Assembly (NCBI GenBank): GCA_963850765.1
Contig: CAWKMN010000009.1
Coordinates: 1-64,000, forward strand
Source of the DNA: CAWKMN01 sp963850765
GTDB taxonomy: Bacteria; Chloroflexota; Anaerolineae; Aggregatilineales; Aggregatilineaceae
Length of the DNA: 64,000 bases
Reading direction: 5' to 3'
Shown here: positions 48,191 to 57,068 of the stretch, piece after piece
Position numbering within the stretch: position 1 is the first letter of the stretch
Layout of the letters: each line of letters starts with the position of its first letter
Position numbers and translations under genes: made by a program
The notes under the pieces: generated by a model
What the model saw: only the letters and a program-made list of their open reading frames with translations
What the model was told of the DNA's origin: nothing
Database searches by the model: none

Positions 48191-49474
48191 ATGCGTAAAG
48201 TACATGGGTCGCTCATTCTGATTATCGTGCTGCTCGTCGCGGCGATCGCGCCGGTTCACGCCGCGCCGGCTGAACGCCAGACGACCAGCCTCAAAATGGG
48301 CCTGCTGCCGATCCTCGACGTGCTGCCGTTTTACGTGGCGGAGCAAGCAGGTTATTTCGAAGAAGAGGGATTGGATATCGAACTGATCCCGGTCAGCAGC
48401 GCGCTGGAGCGGGATCAACTGCTGCTCGCGGGTGAGATCGACGGGATGCTCAACGATCTGATCAGCACCGGCATCTTTAACCAGGATGAAGCGCTGATCC
48501 AGATCGTCGCGCTGGCCCGCCGCGCCTATCCGGACAGCCCGCAGTTCCGCATCCTGGCCGCGCCGCGCAGCAACATCACGCTCCCTAGCGAAGCGGCGAA
48601 CTTCGAGATCGGCATCTCCGAGAACTCGGTCATTCACTACATCACGCAGCGTATCATGGAGCATGAAGGCGTGAGCGCCGATGAATTGTCATACCGCACC
48701 GAGCCGAATATCCCCGTGCGCTTCCAACTGCTGATGGAAGGCACGCTCAAAGTCGTCACGCTGCCCGATCCGCTGGCGCAGGCGGCGATCGAAGGCGGCG
48801 CGATCCTGATCGCGGACGACAGCGCGCTGGTTGATACGGGCTTTAGCCAGAGTGTGCTGTCATTCCGCACCGAGGTGATCGAGGACAACCCGGAAGCGGT
48901 CGAGGCGTTCCTGCGCGTGTGGATGCGCGCCGCCGAGGACATCAACGCCGACCCGGAAGCCTACCGCGATCTGTGGCTCGAAAAGACGAATGTGCCCGAC
49001 AGCGTGAAAGATTCGTATGTTCTGCCGCCCTTCCCGACGTATGAGATCACCAGCGAATCCGCCTGGGAAGACACCGTGCAGTGGCTTGTCGATCAGGATA
49101 TTGTCGATAACGCCGCCAGCTACGAAGACAGCGTGAATCCCACCTTTATCGACGCGATCAAGCCCGCGGATACAGATACCGGCGCGGATGTGTCCGGCGA
49201 CGCGGCCAACGGCGAGGCACTGTTCGCCAGTCTGGGCTGCGTGGGCTGCCACTCGCTGGATGGCACGGCGGGCGCGGGGCCGTCGCTGGCCGGGATCGCT
49301 GGGGAAGCGGGCGAAGAGGTCGAGGGCATGAGCGCGGTGGAGTATCTCCACCAGTCGATCGTTGAGCCGGGCGCGCATGTTGCCGAGGGCTATGCCGACA
49401 TCATGCCGCCTTTCGGCACGCTGAGCGACAGCGATCTGAACGATCTGATCGCGTATCTGATGACGTTGGAGTAG
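48191..49474 (+). CDS. NMT1/THI5-like substrate-binding protein fused to a class I cytochrome c domain
   Basis: The 427-residue protein has a signal peptide (residues 1-24), a type II periplasmic binding domain (residues about 33-325; KMGLLPILDVLPFYVAEQAGYF, LLLAGEIDGMLNDL, VTLPDPLAQAAIEGG) and a C-terminal cytochrome c domain (residues about 336-427) with heme motif Cys350-Val-Gly-Cys353-His354 and distal Met405 in IMPPFG. A Thr/Asp-rich linker joins them. This binding-protein class serves nitrate, sulfonate, pyrimidine or riboflavin-type importers. The ATPase and permease are downstream, so it is the exported subunit of that transporter with a covalent heme. AAGGAGAG precedes the ATG; no frameshift. 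Confidence 0.88.
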   Translation: MRKVHGSLILIIVLLVAAIAPVHAAPAERQTTSLKMGLLPILDVLPFYVAEQAGYFEEEGLDIELIPVSSALERDQLLLAGEIDGMLNDLISTGIFNQDEALIQIVALARRAYPDSPQFRILAAPRSNITLPSEAANFEIGISENSVIHYITQRIMEHEGVSADELSYRTEPNIPVRFQLLMEGTLKVVTLPDPLAQAAIEGGAILIADDSALVDTGFSQSVLSFRTEVIEDNPEAVEAFLRVWMRAAEDINADPEAYRDLWLEKTNVPDSVKDSYVLPPFPTYEITSESAWEDTVQWLVDQDIVDNAASYEDSVNPTFIDAIKPADTDTGADVSGDAANGEALFASLGCVGCHSLDGTAGAGPSLAGIAGEAGEEVEGMSAVEYLHQSIVEPGAHVAEGYADIMPPFGTLSDSDLNDLIAYLMTLE

Positions 49475-49499
49475 AGCTATTAGCCGTTAGCGATTAGCT

Positions 49500-49622
49500 G
49501 GCCTCACCCCCCAACCCCCTCTCCGGCCAAGCCAGCTGAGGGGGAGCACGCACGCGAGGAAAGTCCCCTCTCCGCGTGTGGAGAGGGGTGCCGACCGAAG
49601 GTCGGACGGGGGTGAGGTTAAC
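49500..49622. repeat. Class A repeat
   Basis: CCCCTCTCCGGCC and CCCCTCTCCGCGTGTGGAGAGGGG arms plus GGGGGTGAGGTTAAC at the end. It lies between the SBP gene and the ATPase gene. Confidence 0.6.
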
Positions 49623-49645
49623 GTTGCGACAACCCGGCGAATCCT

Positions 49646-50428
49646 ATGATCACCATCGACAACCTGACCTTCCGCTACAGGCGCGGAACACCCATATTCG
49701 AGAATTTCTCCTGGCATGTCGCGCCAGGTGAGATGTGGTCGATCATCGGGCCGTCGGGCTGCGGCAAGACGACGCTGCTCACCCTGATCGCCGGGCTGCG
49801 CCACCCGTCCGGCGGATCGATCCGCGTGGGCGACACCGTGATCCACCGCCCGCGCCCGGAGTCCGGCCTGATTTTGCAGGATTACGGGCTGCTGCCGTGG
49901 GCGACGGTCTGGGATAACGTGGCGCTGGGCCTGCGCGTCCGCCGTTTTTACGGTCCCGACGGCAAACACGCTCCCCGAACCCAGCCGCCCCCCTCACGGC
50001 ATGAAGCGCGCCAGATGGTCGAGGGCTGGCTGCGGCGGCTGAATATCTACGACCAGCGCAACAAGTTCCCCGGCGCGATCAGCGGCGGTCAGCGCCAGCG
50101 CACCGCCATCGCGCGGACGCTCGCCCTCTCGCCCGATCTGCTGCTGATGGATGAGCCGTTCAGCAGCCTGGACGCACCCACCCGCGAAGACCTGCAAAAT
50201 CTCATTTTGCAGCTTCGCGCCGAAATGAACCTGACGAGCGTGATCGTCACGCACGCCATCGAAGAAGCGGCCATCCTGGGACGGCAAATTCTTGTCCTGG
50301 GCGAGCCGCCCAATACCGCCCCGGTGGTTGTATCCAATCCCGAAGCGGGCACGCCCGGTTATCGCAGCACAGGACTGTTTCTCGACCAATGCAACCAACT
50401 ACGCCACCTGCTCGGCCTGACCGTGTAA
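49646..50428 (+). CDS. ABC transporter ATP-binding protein (TauB/SsuB/NrtD type)
   Basis: The 260-residue ATPase has Walker A GPSGCGKTT, the Q-loop LILQDYGLLPWATVWDNVALGL in part, signature ISGGQRQRTAIAR, Walker B LLLMDEPFSSLD and the H-loop VTHAIEEAAIL. These match the ATPases of nitrate/sulfonate/taurine and related importers, which work with NMT1-like binding proteins. It starts 171 bases after the cytochrome-fused binding protein, past a class A repeat. It overlaps the permease by 40 bases, so the two are translationally coupled. No damage is visible. Confidence 0.9.
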   Translation: MITIDNLTFRYRRGTPIFENFSWHVAPGEMWSIIGPSGCGKTTLLTLIAGLRHPSGGSIRVGDTVIHRPRPESGLILQDYGLLPWATVWDNVALGLRVRRFYGPDGKHAPRTQPPPSRHEARQMVEGWLRRLNIYDQRNKFPGAISGGQRQRTAIARTLALSPDLLLMDEPFSSLDAPTREDLQNLILQLRAEMNLTSVIVTHAIEEAAILGRQILVLGEPPNTAPVVVSNPEAGTPGYRSTGLFLDQCNQLRHLLGLTV

Positions 50429-51267
50429 CGTCCGATCCGCCGCCCCGCCGCGCGGCATGGGCGGGCTACCATGTCCGCCCCGACGACATTCGGCTCGGTT
50501 CGACGGCCAGAGCGATTCTGGCGCGTCTGCTCAATCTCGCGCTGGCGCTCACCATCTTCGTGTTGTGCTGGATCGCGCTGGCCGCCTATCTGGATCGCAG
50601 CATCATGCCCTATCCGTGGGACGTGCTGCCGGTTTTTGTCGAGCAGATTCAGGGCGATCTGTGGGATCACACCGTGGTCAGCGCGGGGCGCGTGCTGAAA
50701 GCGATCTTCTTCGCGGTGATCATCGCCACGCCGGTCGGATTGGGTCTGGGACAGATCCGCGTCCTCAACCGGATCTTCTCCCCGCTGATCGCGCTCGTCC
50801 ACCCGATCCCCAAGATCGTCTTCCTGCCGGTGATTCTCGTCGTGCTCGGCATCGACGAAACCTCGAAAGTTTTCCTCATCTCGCTCATCCTGTTCTTTCA
50901 GATCCTCGTCGTCGTGCGTGACCAGGCCGCCAGTCTGCGACCGGAGCTGATCCAGTCGGTGCGGTCGGTGGGGGCGGGGCGGCGCGCGCTGTTCCGCTAC
51001 GTCTATCTGCCCGCGTCGCTGCCGGCGGTGCTGACGGCGCTGCGGGTTTCGGTCGGCACGGCGATCGCGGTGCTGTTCATCGCGGAGCAGTACAGCACGA
51101 AGTACGGACTCGGCTACTACATCGTCACACTGACGTGGCAGCGGCTCCGCTACGAGCGCATGTACGCGGGCATCCTGGCGATGAGTTTGCTTGGGTTGGT
51201 GCTGTACGTGGTGATCGACGTGCTGGAACGGATCGTCGGGCGCTGGCGGCATGCCGGGGAGTTTTGA
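50389..51267 (+). CDS. ABC transporter permease (TauC/SsuC type)
   Basis: This 292-residue permease has about six hydrophobic helices and the binding-protein-dependent transport motif in the region LRPELIQSVRSVGAGRRALFRYVYLPASLPAVLTALRVSVG, quoted here in pieces: SVRSVGAGRRALFRYVYLPA and SLPAVLTALRVSVG. It completes the importer with the ATPase and the cytochrome-fused binding protein. The ATG at 50389 lies inside the ATPase gene. The N-terminal 35 residues are hydrophilic and variable. Substrate is unknown. Confidence 0.9.
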   Translation: MQPTTPPARPDRVTSDPPPRRAAWAGYHVRPDDIRLGSTARAILARLLNLALALTIFVLCWIALAAYLDRSIMPYPWDVLPVFVEQIQGDLWDHTVVSAGRVLKAIFFAVIIATPVGLGLGQIRVLNRIFSPLIALVHPIPKIVFLPVILVVLGIDETSKVFLISLILFFQILVVVRDQAASLRPELIQSVRSVGAGRRALFRYVYLPASLPAVLTALRVSVGTAIAVLFIAEQYSTKYGLGYYIVTLTWQRLRYERMYAGILAMSLLGLVLYVVIDVLERIVGRWRHAGEF

Positions 51268-51327
51268 TGCCTGTCCTATCGCGCTAAAAAGTGCTAGGAT
51301 CGGCGAAAAACCCGATATGGAGGGGCT

Positions 51328-53265
51328 ATGAGTCGCGGCTCGGTTGTCCGGTGGGGAATCATTGTCCTCATCTTTCTGGTTTCCAATGCCTCCTTTGGCA
51401 TCTTTAACAGCTTCAGCGAGCAGGTCAGCGATTCGCGCAGCCTGAGTTGGTACCGCTACGACGTCACCATCGACAATATCAACACGTCCGGCAACCGTTT
51501 TGACGTGACCGAATCGTATATCATCGACATCGAGCGCGGGCCGTACCGTTACGGCTTCGCGGAGATCCCGCTGAAGCGGGTGACACGCATTGACAATGTC
51601 CGCGTATACGACCGCGATACCACCCTGACGGGGAATTGTTTCGCCCAGCCGGGGACTTCGTGCGTCACCCAGGACGGCAAGAATGTGTCGATTGAGTATT
51701 ATTTTCTCCGCCCGGCGCAGACCGGCGAGCAGCGCCAGATTCGCATCGAATACACCGTCCACGGGGCGCTGCGCTCCTATGACAAGGGTGACGAGCTGTT
51801 CTGGGTAGCGATACCCGAAGATCTGTCCGGCTTTGACGTCGAGAATTCGCGCGTGGTGGTCGTGATGCCCGACGACGCGCCCCCGCAGGACTGGACCAGC
51901 TACCCCGACGAGGGCTGGACCGTCACCGGGGACGGGAATACGCTCACCTGGGACTCGCCGCGCCGCCCCAGCGATGACGGCTCGTTCGAGGTGCGTGTCC
52001 AATATCCGCACAACCCCGCCATGGACAAACCGTCGTGGCAGGCAAGTTATGATCTCGAACAGCAGTATATCGATAACGTGCGGCCCTTCGTGACGCTGCT
52101 GCTCGGCGCGTTCACCGTGCTGCTGACCGTTGGCGGCGTGCTGCTGGTTGTCCTGCGTTACCTGCGCAAGGGCCGCGATCCTGTGGCCGTCACGGTGCCG
52201 GAATATCTGACCGAGCCGCCGGGTGACGAATCACCGGGGATCGTCGGGCTGCTGCTGGACGAAAAAGCCGATATGAAGGACATCATGGCAACCTTCGTGG
52301 ATCTGGCCCGCCGCGAGTATTTTGTCATCGAGCAGACCGAAGAACGCTCGCTCGGTGGGCTGTTCTCAAGCTCGGCGTTTGAGTTCCACCGCACCGAGAA
52401 GCCTGCGGACGATCTCAAGGGCTTTGAAAAGAAGCTGCTGGATGGCCTCTTCCCCAAGGGGCGCAGCGATACGGAGCTAACCCAGCTCAGAGAGAAGTTC
52501 TACACGTTCATCCCGGCGATCAAGCAGTTGATGTACTACGATCTGGTCCAGGCCGACTACTTCAAGCGCTCGCCCGAAAGCACGCGTAACAATTGGTTGT
52601 GGGGCAGCATCGCCATGATTGTGATCGCCTCGGTGGGCTTCTGGCTGCTCCGCTCGGCCACGCTCATCTCGCCGCTGATCATTCTGCCGCCGATCGGGCT
52701 GGGCATCGTGGGGGCGGCGGCGCTGCTGTTTGCTGAGAGTATGCCCGCCAAGACGGAAAAAGGATCGCAGCAGGCGGCGCTGTGGCGCGCCTTCCGCCGC
52801 TATTTGCAGAACATCACCCGCTATCAGGGCGAAAAACCGTCGGATGAGCAGTTCCAGAAGTATCTGCCTTATGCCATCGCCTTTGGCATGGATCAGCAGT
52901 TTATGCGCGACATCGCGCCAACTCTGACCAAAATGCCGACGTGGTACCATCCCACCTACATGGGCGGCCCCTGGCACGGCGGCTACCGCGGGCGGACCGT
53001 TCTCGGCGGCGGGCAGGCGAATTCCGGCTCCGGCGCGGGCGGGATCGATCTGCCAGGCGGCGATTTTTCGCTTGGCGGGCTGGATCGCTCGCTGGGTGAG
53101 GGGCTGAACTCGATGAACCGGGGCATCACCCAGGTGCTCAACGAAACGTCTCGCGTGATGAATACGCGCCCCAAGCAGAGCACGTCCGGCGGGCGGCGCG
53201 GCGGCGGGTTCAGCGGCGGTGGTCGCGGCGGCGGATCGGGTGGCGGCAGCCGGGGGTTTGGTTAG
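51328..53265 (+). CDS. DUF2207-domain membrane protein
   Basis: The 645-residue protein has an N-terminal helix (residues 9-25), a large beta-rich outer domain (about 28-250; DVTIDNINTSGNRFDVTESY and RGPYRYGFAEIPLKRV), a helix (about 254-277), a cytosolic region, two further helices (about 430-470) and a Gly/Ser-rich C-terminus (GGRRGGGFSGGGRGGGSGGG). This is the DUF2207 layout, predicted membrane proteins of unknown function. A GGAGGGGCT box precedes the ATG. The frame is intact. It starts 60 bases after the permease but need not be part of the transporter. Confidence 0.85.
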   Translation: MSRGSVVRWGIIVLIFLVSNASFGIFNSFSEQVSDSRSLSWYRYDVTIDNINTSGNRFDVTESYIIDIERGPYRYGFAEIPLKRVTRIDNVRVYDRDTTLTGNCFAQPGTSCVTQDGKNVSIEYYFLRPAQTGEQRQIRIEYTVHGALRSYDKGDELFWVAIPEDLSGFDVENSRVVVVMPDDAPPQDWTSYPDEGWTVTGDGNTLTWDSPRRPSDDGSFEVRVQYPHNPAMDKPSWQASYDLEQQYIDNVRPFVTLLLGAFTVLLTVGGVLLVVLRYLRKGRDPVAVTVPEYLTEPPGDESPGIVGLLLDEKADMKDIMATFVDLARREYFVIEQTEERSLGGLFSSSAFEFHRTEKPADDLKGFEKKLLDGLFPKGRSDTELTQLREKFYTFIPAIKQLMYYDLVQADYFKRSPESTRNNWLWGSIAMIVIASVGFWLLRSATLISPLIILPPIGLGIVGAAALLFAESMPAKTEKGSQQAALWRAFRRYLQNITRYQGEKPSDEQFQKYLPYAIAFGMDQQFMRDIAPTLTKMPTWYHPTYMGGPWHGGYRGRTVLGGGQANSGSGAGGIDLPGGDFSLGGLDRSLGEGLNSMNRGITQVLNETSRVMNTRPKQSTSGGRRGGGFSGGGRGGGSGGGSRGFG

Positions 53266-53282
53266 CGCCTGGCGTTTGCCCC

Positions 53283-53400
53283 TCCGGGCTGCTAACATCC
53301 CCTCCCCACGAGAGTGGAGAGGGACTGTCGACAGCTTTGCGCAATTATCCCCCTGCAGTCCACTCCCATAGAGAGGGGACAGCACGCCAGGGGGAGGCTG
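53283..53400. repeat. Class A repeat
   Basis: Short CCCCTCCCCACG/GTGGAGAGGG arms. Nothing else is recognised up to 53554. Confidence 0.5.
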
Positions 53401-53554
53401 TCCCGGCGGATCCGCCTGATCGTCTTCTTCTTCGATGGCCTCGTGTTCGAGCCGCCGGTCGGTCCAGAAGTCGCCGGCTTCGGCGGGTTGGGTATGTTTG
53501 ATCCGCTCGATCTATAATTGGGATGTGCGTTTTTCATGTGCGAGGAGAGACGGT

Positions 53555-54070
53555 GTGAACACGAATCGCCTGATGGGAATCGTGCTGCTGCTGGCCGGGA
53601 TCGCGGTGGGGGTGGTCGCGGCGGCGTGGCTGCTGACTAACGAAGATCTGGAATCCACATCCGCGCGGATCCTGGGGTTGGGGCTGGCGCTGATCGTGCT
53701 GGTCGCGCCGATGGTCGGGGCGGGGGCCTATCTCGCGTTCGCCGGCGGGCAGGAAGCGCGTCAGGCTCAGGACGCGGCACAGCAGCGCAAGCTGCTGAAT
53801 ATCGTGCAGAGCCGGGGTCAGGTGCCGATCGACGAAGTCGCCGTGGAGATGCAGCTTCCGCGCGAGCAGATCCGTGAGGCGATTTACTCGCTGGTTGGGC
53901 TGGGCGTCTTCAGCGGTTATATCAACTGGGATAAGGGCGTGCTGTATTCGGAGCAGGCCAGCCAGCTTCGGGATCTGAAGCAGTGCCCCAACTGCGGCGG
54001 CGAGATCAACCTGACCGGCAAGGGTATCGCGCAGTGCAAGTTCTGCGGGACGGAATTTTACCTGTCGTAG
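53555..54070 (+). CDS. Membrane protein with a wHTH-like segment and C-terminal zinc ribbon
   Basis: The GTG at 53555 follows GAGGAGAGACG. The 171-residue product has two hydrophobic helices (about 6-25 and 36-60), a winged-helix-like segment (QQRKLLNIVQSRGQVPIDEVAVEMQLPREQI in part; REAIYSLVGLGVF) and a C-terminal zinc ribbon CPNCGG..CKFCG. Such architecture is seen in PCI/MarR-like regulators of unknown function in Chloroflexota. It does not sit in an operon. DNA or RNA binding is inference. Confidence 0.7.
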   Translation: MNTNRLMGIVLLLAGIAVGVVAAAWLLTNEDLESTSARILGLGLALIVLVAPMVGAGAYLAFAGGQEARQAQDAAQQRKLLNIVQSRGQVPIDEVAVEMQLPREQIREAIYSLVGLGVFSGYINWDKGVLYSEQASQLRDLKQCPNCGGEINLTGKGIAQCKFCGTEFYLS

Positions 54071-54250
54071 CAGCCTCACCGCTAAATCCCCTTTCCATCA
54101 AATGGACCGGGGATTACCGGGCGCGCTTGTTAGCCCGCCCCTGCACGGCGGTGCAATCTCCCCTCTCTATACCGTGGAGAGGGGTGCCGACCGAAGGTCG
54201 GGCGGGGGTGAGGCCCTGACTCACGACTCAAAACTCACAACTCACAACCC
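54071..54250. repeat. Class A repeats and a 7-nt array
   Basis: CCCCTCTC-type arms occur at 54161-54185, followed by GGGCGGGGGTGAGGCC. Class E units ACTCACG, ACTCAAA, ACTCACA lie at 54219-54248. Between lies a GC-rich stretch with TTAGCCCGCCCCTGC (half class C). Confidence 0.55.
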
Positions 54251-54271
54251 TTTCATAGGAGCGAACGTTTC

Positions 54272-54760
54272 ATGAGCGCCGACACGATCCTTCGCCAACA
54301 ACTCCTGGACCTGCTGCGCGGCGGTCAGGCCCATATGAGTCTGGATCACGCCGTGGCGGATTTCCCGGAGATGTATTTCAACGCCCGCCCGCCGAATGTG
54401 ACCTACACCTTCTGGCACCTGATCGAACACCTGCGCTTTGCCCAGTGGGATATTCTGGACTACATGCGCAACCCGGACTATCAATGGCCGAGCTGGCCGG
54501 CTGATTACTGGCCGGCACCGGACGCCCAGGCGGATGAAACGCAGTGGAACGAAACGCTGAGCCGCTTCCGCGACGATCTGCGGGCGCTGGAAGTGATGGT
54601 CGAGAACCCGGCTATCGATCTGGGCGCGCCGCTGCCTTACGCGCCGCAGCATACCTATCTGCGCGAGCTTCTGCTGGTGGCCGATCACAACGCCTATCAT
54701 GTTGGGGAATTCGCCATCCTGCGGCAGGTGATGGGTCTCTGGCCTCCCGGCGCGACATAG
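54272..54760 (+). CDS. DinB-family protein
   Basis: The 162-residue four-helix protein has QAHMSLDHAVADFP, a TFWHLIEHLRFAQWDIL segment with two histidines and the DHNAYHVGEFAILRQVMG segment with the HxxxH pair. The His set probably binds a metal, as in DinB/YfiT-like proteins, many of which are thiol transferases. The role here is unknown. AGGAG lies nine bases before the ATG. It is followed by a class A repeat. Confidence 0.85.
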   Translation: MSADTILRQQLLDLLRGGQAHMSLDHAVADFPEMYFNARPPNVTYTFWHLIEHLRFAQWDILDYMRNPDYQWPSWPADYWPAPDAQADETQWNETLSRFRDDLRALEVMVENPAIDLGAPLPYAPQHTYLRELLLVADHNAYHVGEFAILRQVMGLWPPGAT

Positions 54761-54805
54761 TGGTTGGTTGTTGTTGGCCCTTCCTCGTCTGGTCTTTGTT
54801 GTTGG

Positions 54806-54890
54806 CTCCCCTCCCCACTGGGTGGAGAGGGGAAAACGCACGGGACAAAGCCCATCTCCAAAAGCGTGGGGAGGGATTTAGGGAGGGACT
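54806..54890. repeat. Class A repeat with inverted ends
   Basis: CCCCTCCCCACTGGGTGGAG faces AAGCGTGGGGAGGGATTTAG, as in 48058-48155. It lies between dinB and the AAA gene. Confidence 0.55.
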
Positions 54891-54978
54891 AACAACTGTT
54901 CACCGCTTTCTCCCTGGTCAGGTGCGGCAAGGTCGTCTACACTAGGGAGCATATCGGCCTGGCGAAAGGTCCAACCGC

Positions 54979-56211
54979 ATGACCGAACGATACTACGCCC
55001 CCGACTATCGGAAGAACGAGGTCTCGGCCATCGTCAAGGCGCTGGATCAGGGCTTCTGTGTGTCCGTGGTCGGACCGCCGAGCATCGGCAAATCCAACCT
55101 GCTCAAGTTTCTGGATCAGGAGCGGCTGTCCCTCAGCGATCCGGGCAGTCCGTGGGTGCAGTACGCGCCGAGCGCCATGCACAAAGGGCGGATGGTGTGC
55201 GTCAGCATCGATCCGAATGCGCTGCTGCCCGCGCTGCCCGCCGCCAGAGGCGATATCGCGGCCGGGGCATGGCCCGGCTTTGAGCTGATCACGCACCGCA
55301 CCACGATCACGCCGCAGCTTTACCCGACCTTCACCGCCACCCAGCGCGCGGGGGATACCGATCTCGTGCGCGAGATCGCGCGGATGCAGGAGCGCTTCGA
55401 GAACGCGCACCCGGATCTGACGGACTTTGAGGATCACCTGCACGCGCACCTCGCGCTGCGCCACCTGGAGAACATCCTCAACGCGGCCCTGACCAGCCAC
55501 CGCATTCAGGAGGATCTGATCCGCATCGTCTACTTTATGGACGAGTTCGAGCGGTTTCTGGATACCATGCCGGATTACTTTTTCGTGGCGCTGCGCAGCA
55601 TCCGCGACCGCTTCAAATATCAGGTGATGTTCGTGACGTTTACGCGCAACAGCCTGCCTTACCTGATCAAAGATGAGCGCATGACGACGCTGGAACCGTT
55701 TGCCGAGCTGTTCTTCGATAACCCGGTCTATCTCAAGCCGTTTGGCGATGACGACGCGTGGCGCATGATCGAGCAGTTAGAAGAGCGCAGCGTCTCGAAG
55801 GGCGATTACGCGCTCGGCCTGCTGATCCGGGCGACGGGCGGCTTCGCGGGCTTTTTGCGGGCGGGCTTTAAGCACGCCGACAAGCTGGCGGGCATCCAGG
55901 CGGGCGACAGCACCCAGTCGATTGGGCTGGCCGCGACCCGTTTGGCCGCCGAAGACAACGTGCAGGAAGAATGCAAGATGCTGATCCGCGGGCTGAACAA
56001 CGACGAGGTCCGCACGCTGTACGGGATGGCGGCGGAGCAGACCGATCTGGACCCGGAGACGATCCGTGAGTTGATCAACAAGTCGCTGCTGACTCTGTCG
56101 CAGGGGGGCGTGATCCGCGTGGCGCCGCCGGTGCTGGCCGCCTATCTCCGCAACCATCCGACTCCGCCGGCCCCTCGCCCCCCGACGCGCCCGGTGACGA
56201 TCCCGGCGTGA
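54979..56211 (+). CDS. AAA-type NTPase (Orc/MalT-like), function unknown
   Basis: The 410-residue protein has Walker A VVGPPSIGKSN (residues about 30-40), Walker B RIVYFMDEFERF and a sensor-like FVTFTRNSLPYL, then a winged-helix-like C-terminus (AAYLRNHPTP). The pattern fits the Orc1/MalT-like single-AAA ATPases common in Chloroflexota, often linked to sensing or phage defence, but no partner lies adjacent. It stops cleanly. Substrate or trigger is not evident. A ribosome site GAAAGG lies upstream of the ATG at 54979. Confidence 0.7.
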   Translation: MTERYYAPDYRKNEVSAIVKALDQGFCVSVVGPPSIGKSNLLKFLDQERLSLSDPGSPWVQYAPSAMHKGRMVCVSIDPNALLPALPAARGDIAAGAWPGFELITHRTTITPQLYPTFTATQRAGDTDLVREIARMQERFENAHPDLTDFEDHLHAHLALRHLENILNAALTSHRIQEDLIRIVYFMDEFERFLDTMPDYFFVALRSIRDRFKYQVMFVTFTRNSLPYLIKDERMTTLEPFAELFFDNPVYLKPFGDDDAWRMIEQLEERSVSKGDYALGLLIRATGGFAGFLRAGFKHADKLAGIQAGDSTQSIGLAATRLAAEDNVQEECKMLIRGLNNDEVRTLYGMAAEQTDLDPETIRELINKSLLTLSQGGVIRVAPPVLAAYLRNHPTPPAPRPPTRPVTIPA

Positions 56212-56217
56212 AATAAC

Positions 56218-56318
56218 AGCCCCATCCCCTGTCCCCTCCCCACAGGTGGAGAGGGGAAAATGGCATTGAACCAAGTCCCTCTCCGCTTGCGAAGGGAGAG
56301 GGGCTCAGGGGAGTGAGG
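56218..56318. repeat. Class A repeat
   Basis: CCCCTCCCCACAGGTGGAGAGGGG followed by CCTCTCCGCTTGCGAAGGG (quoted in parts) lies between the AAA gene and ubiE, ending GGGAGTGAGGC. Confidence 0.5.
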
Positions 56319-56373
56319 CTACATGCATGTCGGTAGAACGAGCAACTTACCTTTATCCCAGATCGTGAGGCGC

Positions 56374-57068
56374 ATGGCTGATAATCGACACATGATGCAG
56401 GATATGTTTGGGCGCATTGCCGCGCGTTATGACCTGATGAACCGCCTGATGACCTTCGGGCAGGACCGGCGCTGGCGGCGCTTTGTCGTGCAGCAGGCGC
56501 GGCTGCGGCCCGGCGGCTGGCTGCTCGACATCGCCACCGGGACGGGCGACATCGCGCTCGAAGCGCGGCAGCCAGGTGCCCGATCTGCGCGTGGCGGCGG
56601 CGGATCTCACCCTGCCGATGATGCGCGTGGGCCAGCGGCGCAGCGGCGCGGATGCGATCGCGTGGCAGGCGGCGGATACGCTGTGCCTGCCCTATGCCGG
56701 TGCCGTGTTCGACGCCGTGACCAGCGGCTACCTGTTCCGCAATGTGCCGGATATTCCCGGCGCGCTGCGCGAACAGATGCGTGTACTCAAGCCGGGCGGC
56801 TGGCTCGTCACGCTGGACACAACCCCACCTCCGCACAATCTGCTTGCGCCCGGCGATCCAGTTCCATCTGCGTTTCGTGATCCCGCTGCTGGGGCGGATC
56901 ATCACCGGCGAGGCGGACGCGTACCGCTATCTGCCCGAAAGCACGCTCGGCTTCAAGACCGCCGATGAACTGGCGGCTCTCATGCGCGCGGCGGGACTCG
57001 TGCAGGTGCAGTACCGGCGCTTCATGTTCAGGACGATGGCCGTCCACTGGGGGCAAAAACCATCGTGA
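56374..57068 (+). CDS. ubiE: Demethylmenaquinone-type C-methyltransferase UbiE/MenG (two frameshifts)
   Basis: UbiE-type enzymes methylate the quinone ring with SAM. The ATG at 56374 opens MADNRHMMQDMFGRIAARYDLMN in part, then FGQDRRWRRFVV, LLDIATGTGDIALEA (motif I), AADLTLPMM and, in other frames, GYLFRNVPDIPGALREQMRVLKPGG and LLGRIITGEADAYRYLPEST. Shifts near 56570 and 56855. The end GQKPS overlaps ubiX by four bases, so they are coupled. Length repaired about 231 residues is normal. It completes a set with UbiA, UbiD and UbiX. Confidence 0.87.

Noticed and set aside
50359..52011. 550-codon minus-strand frame across the permease and DUF2207 genes
   Set aside because: Same shadow features, no motifs, and it crosses two real genes.
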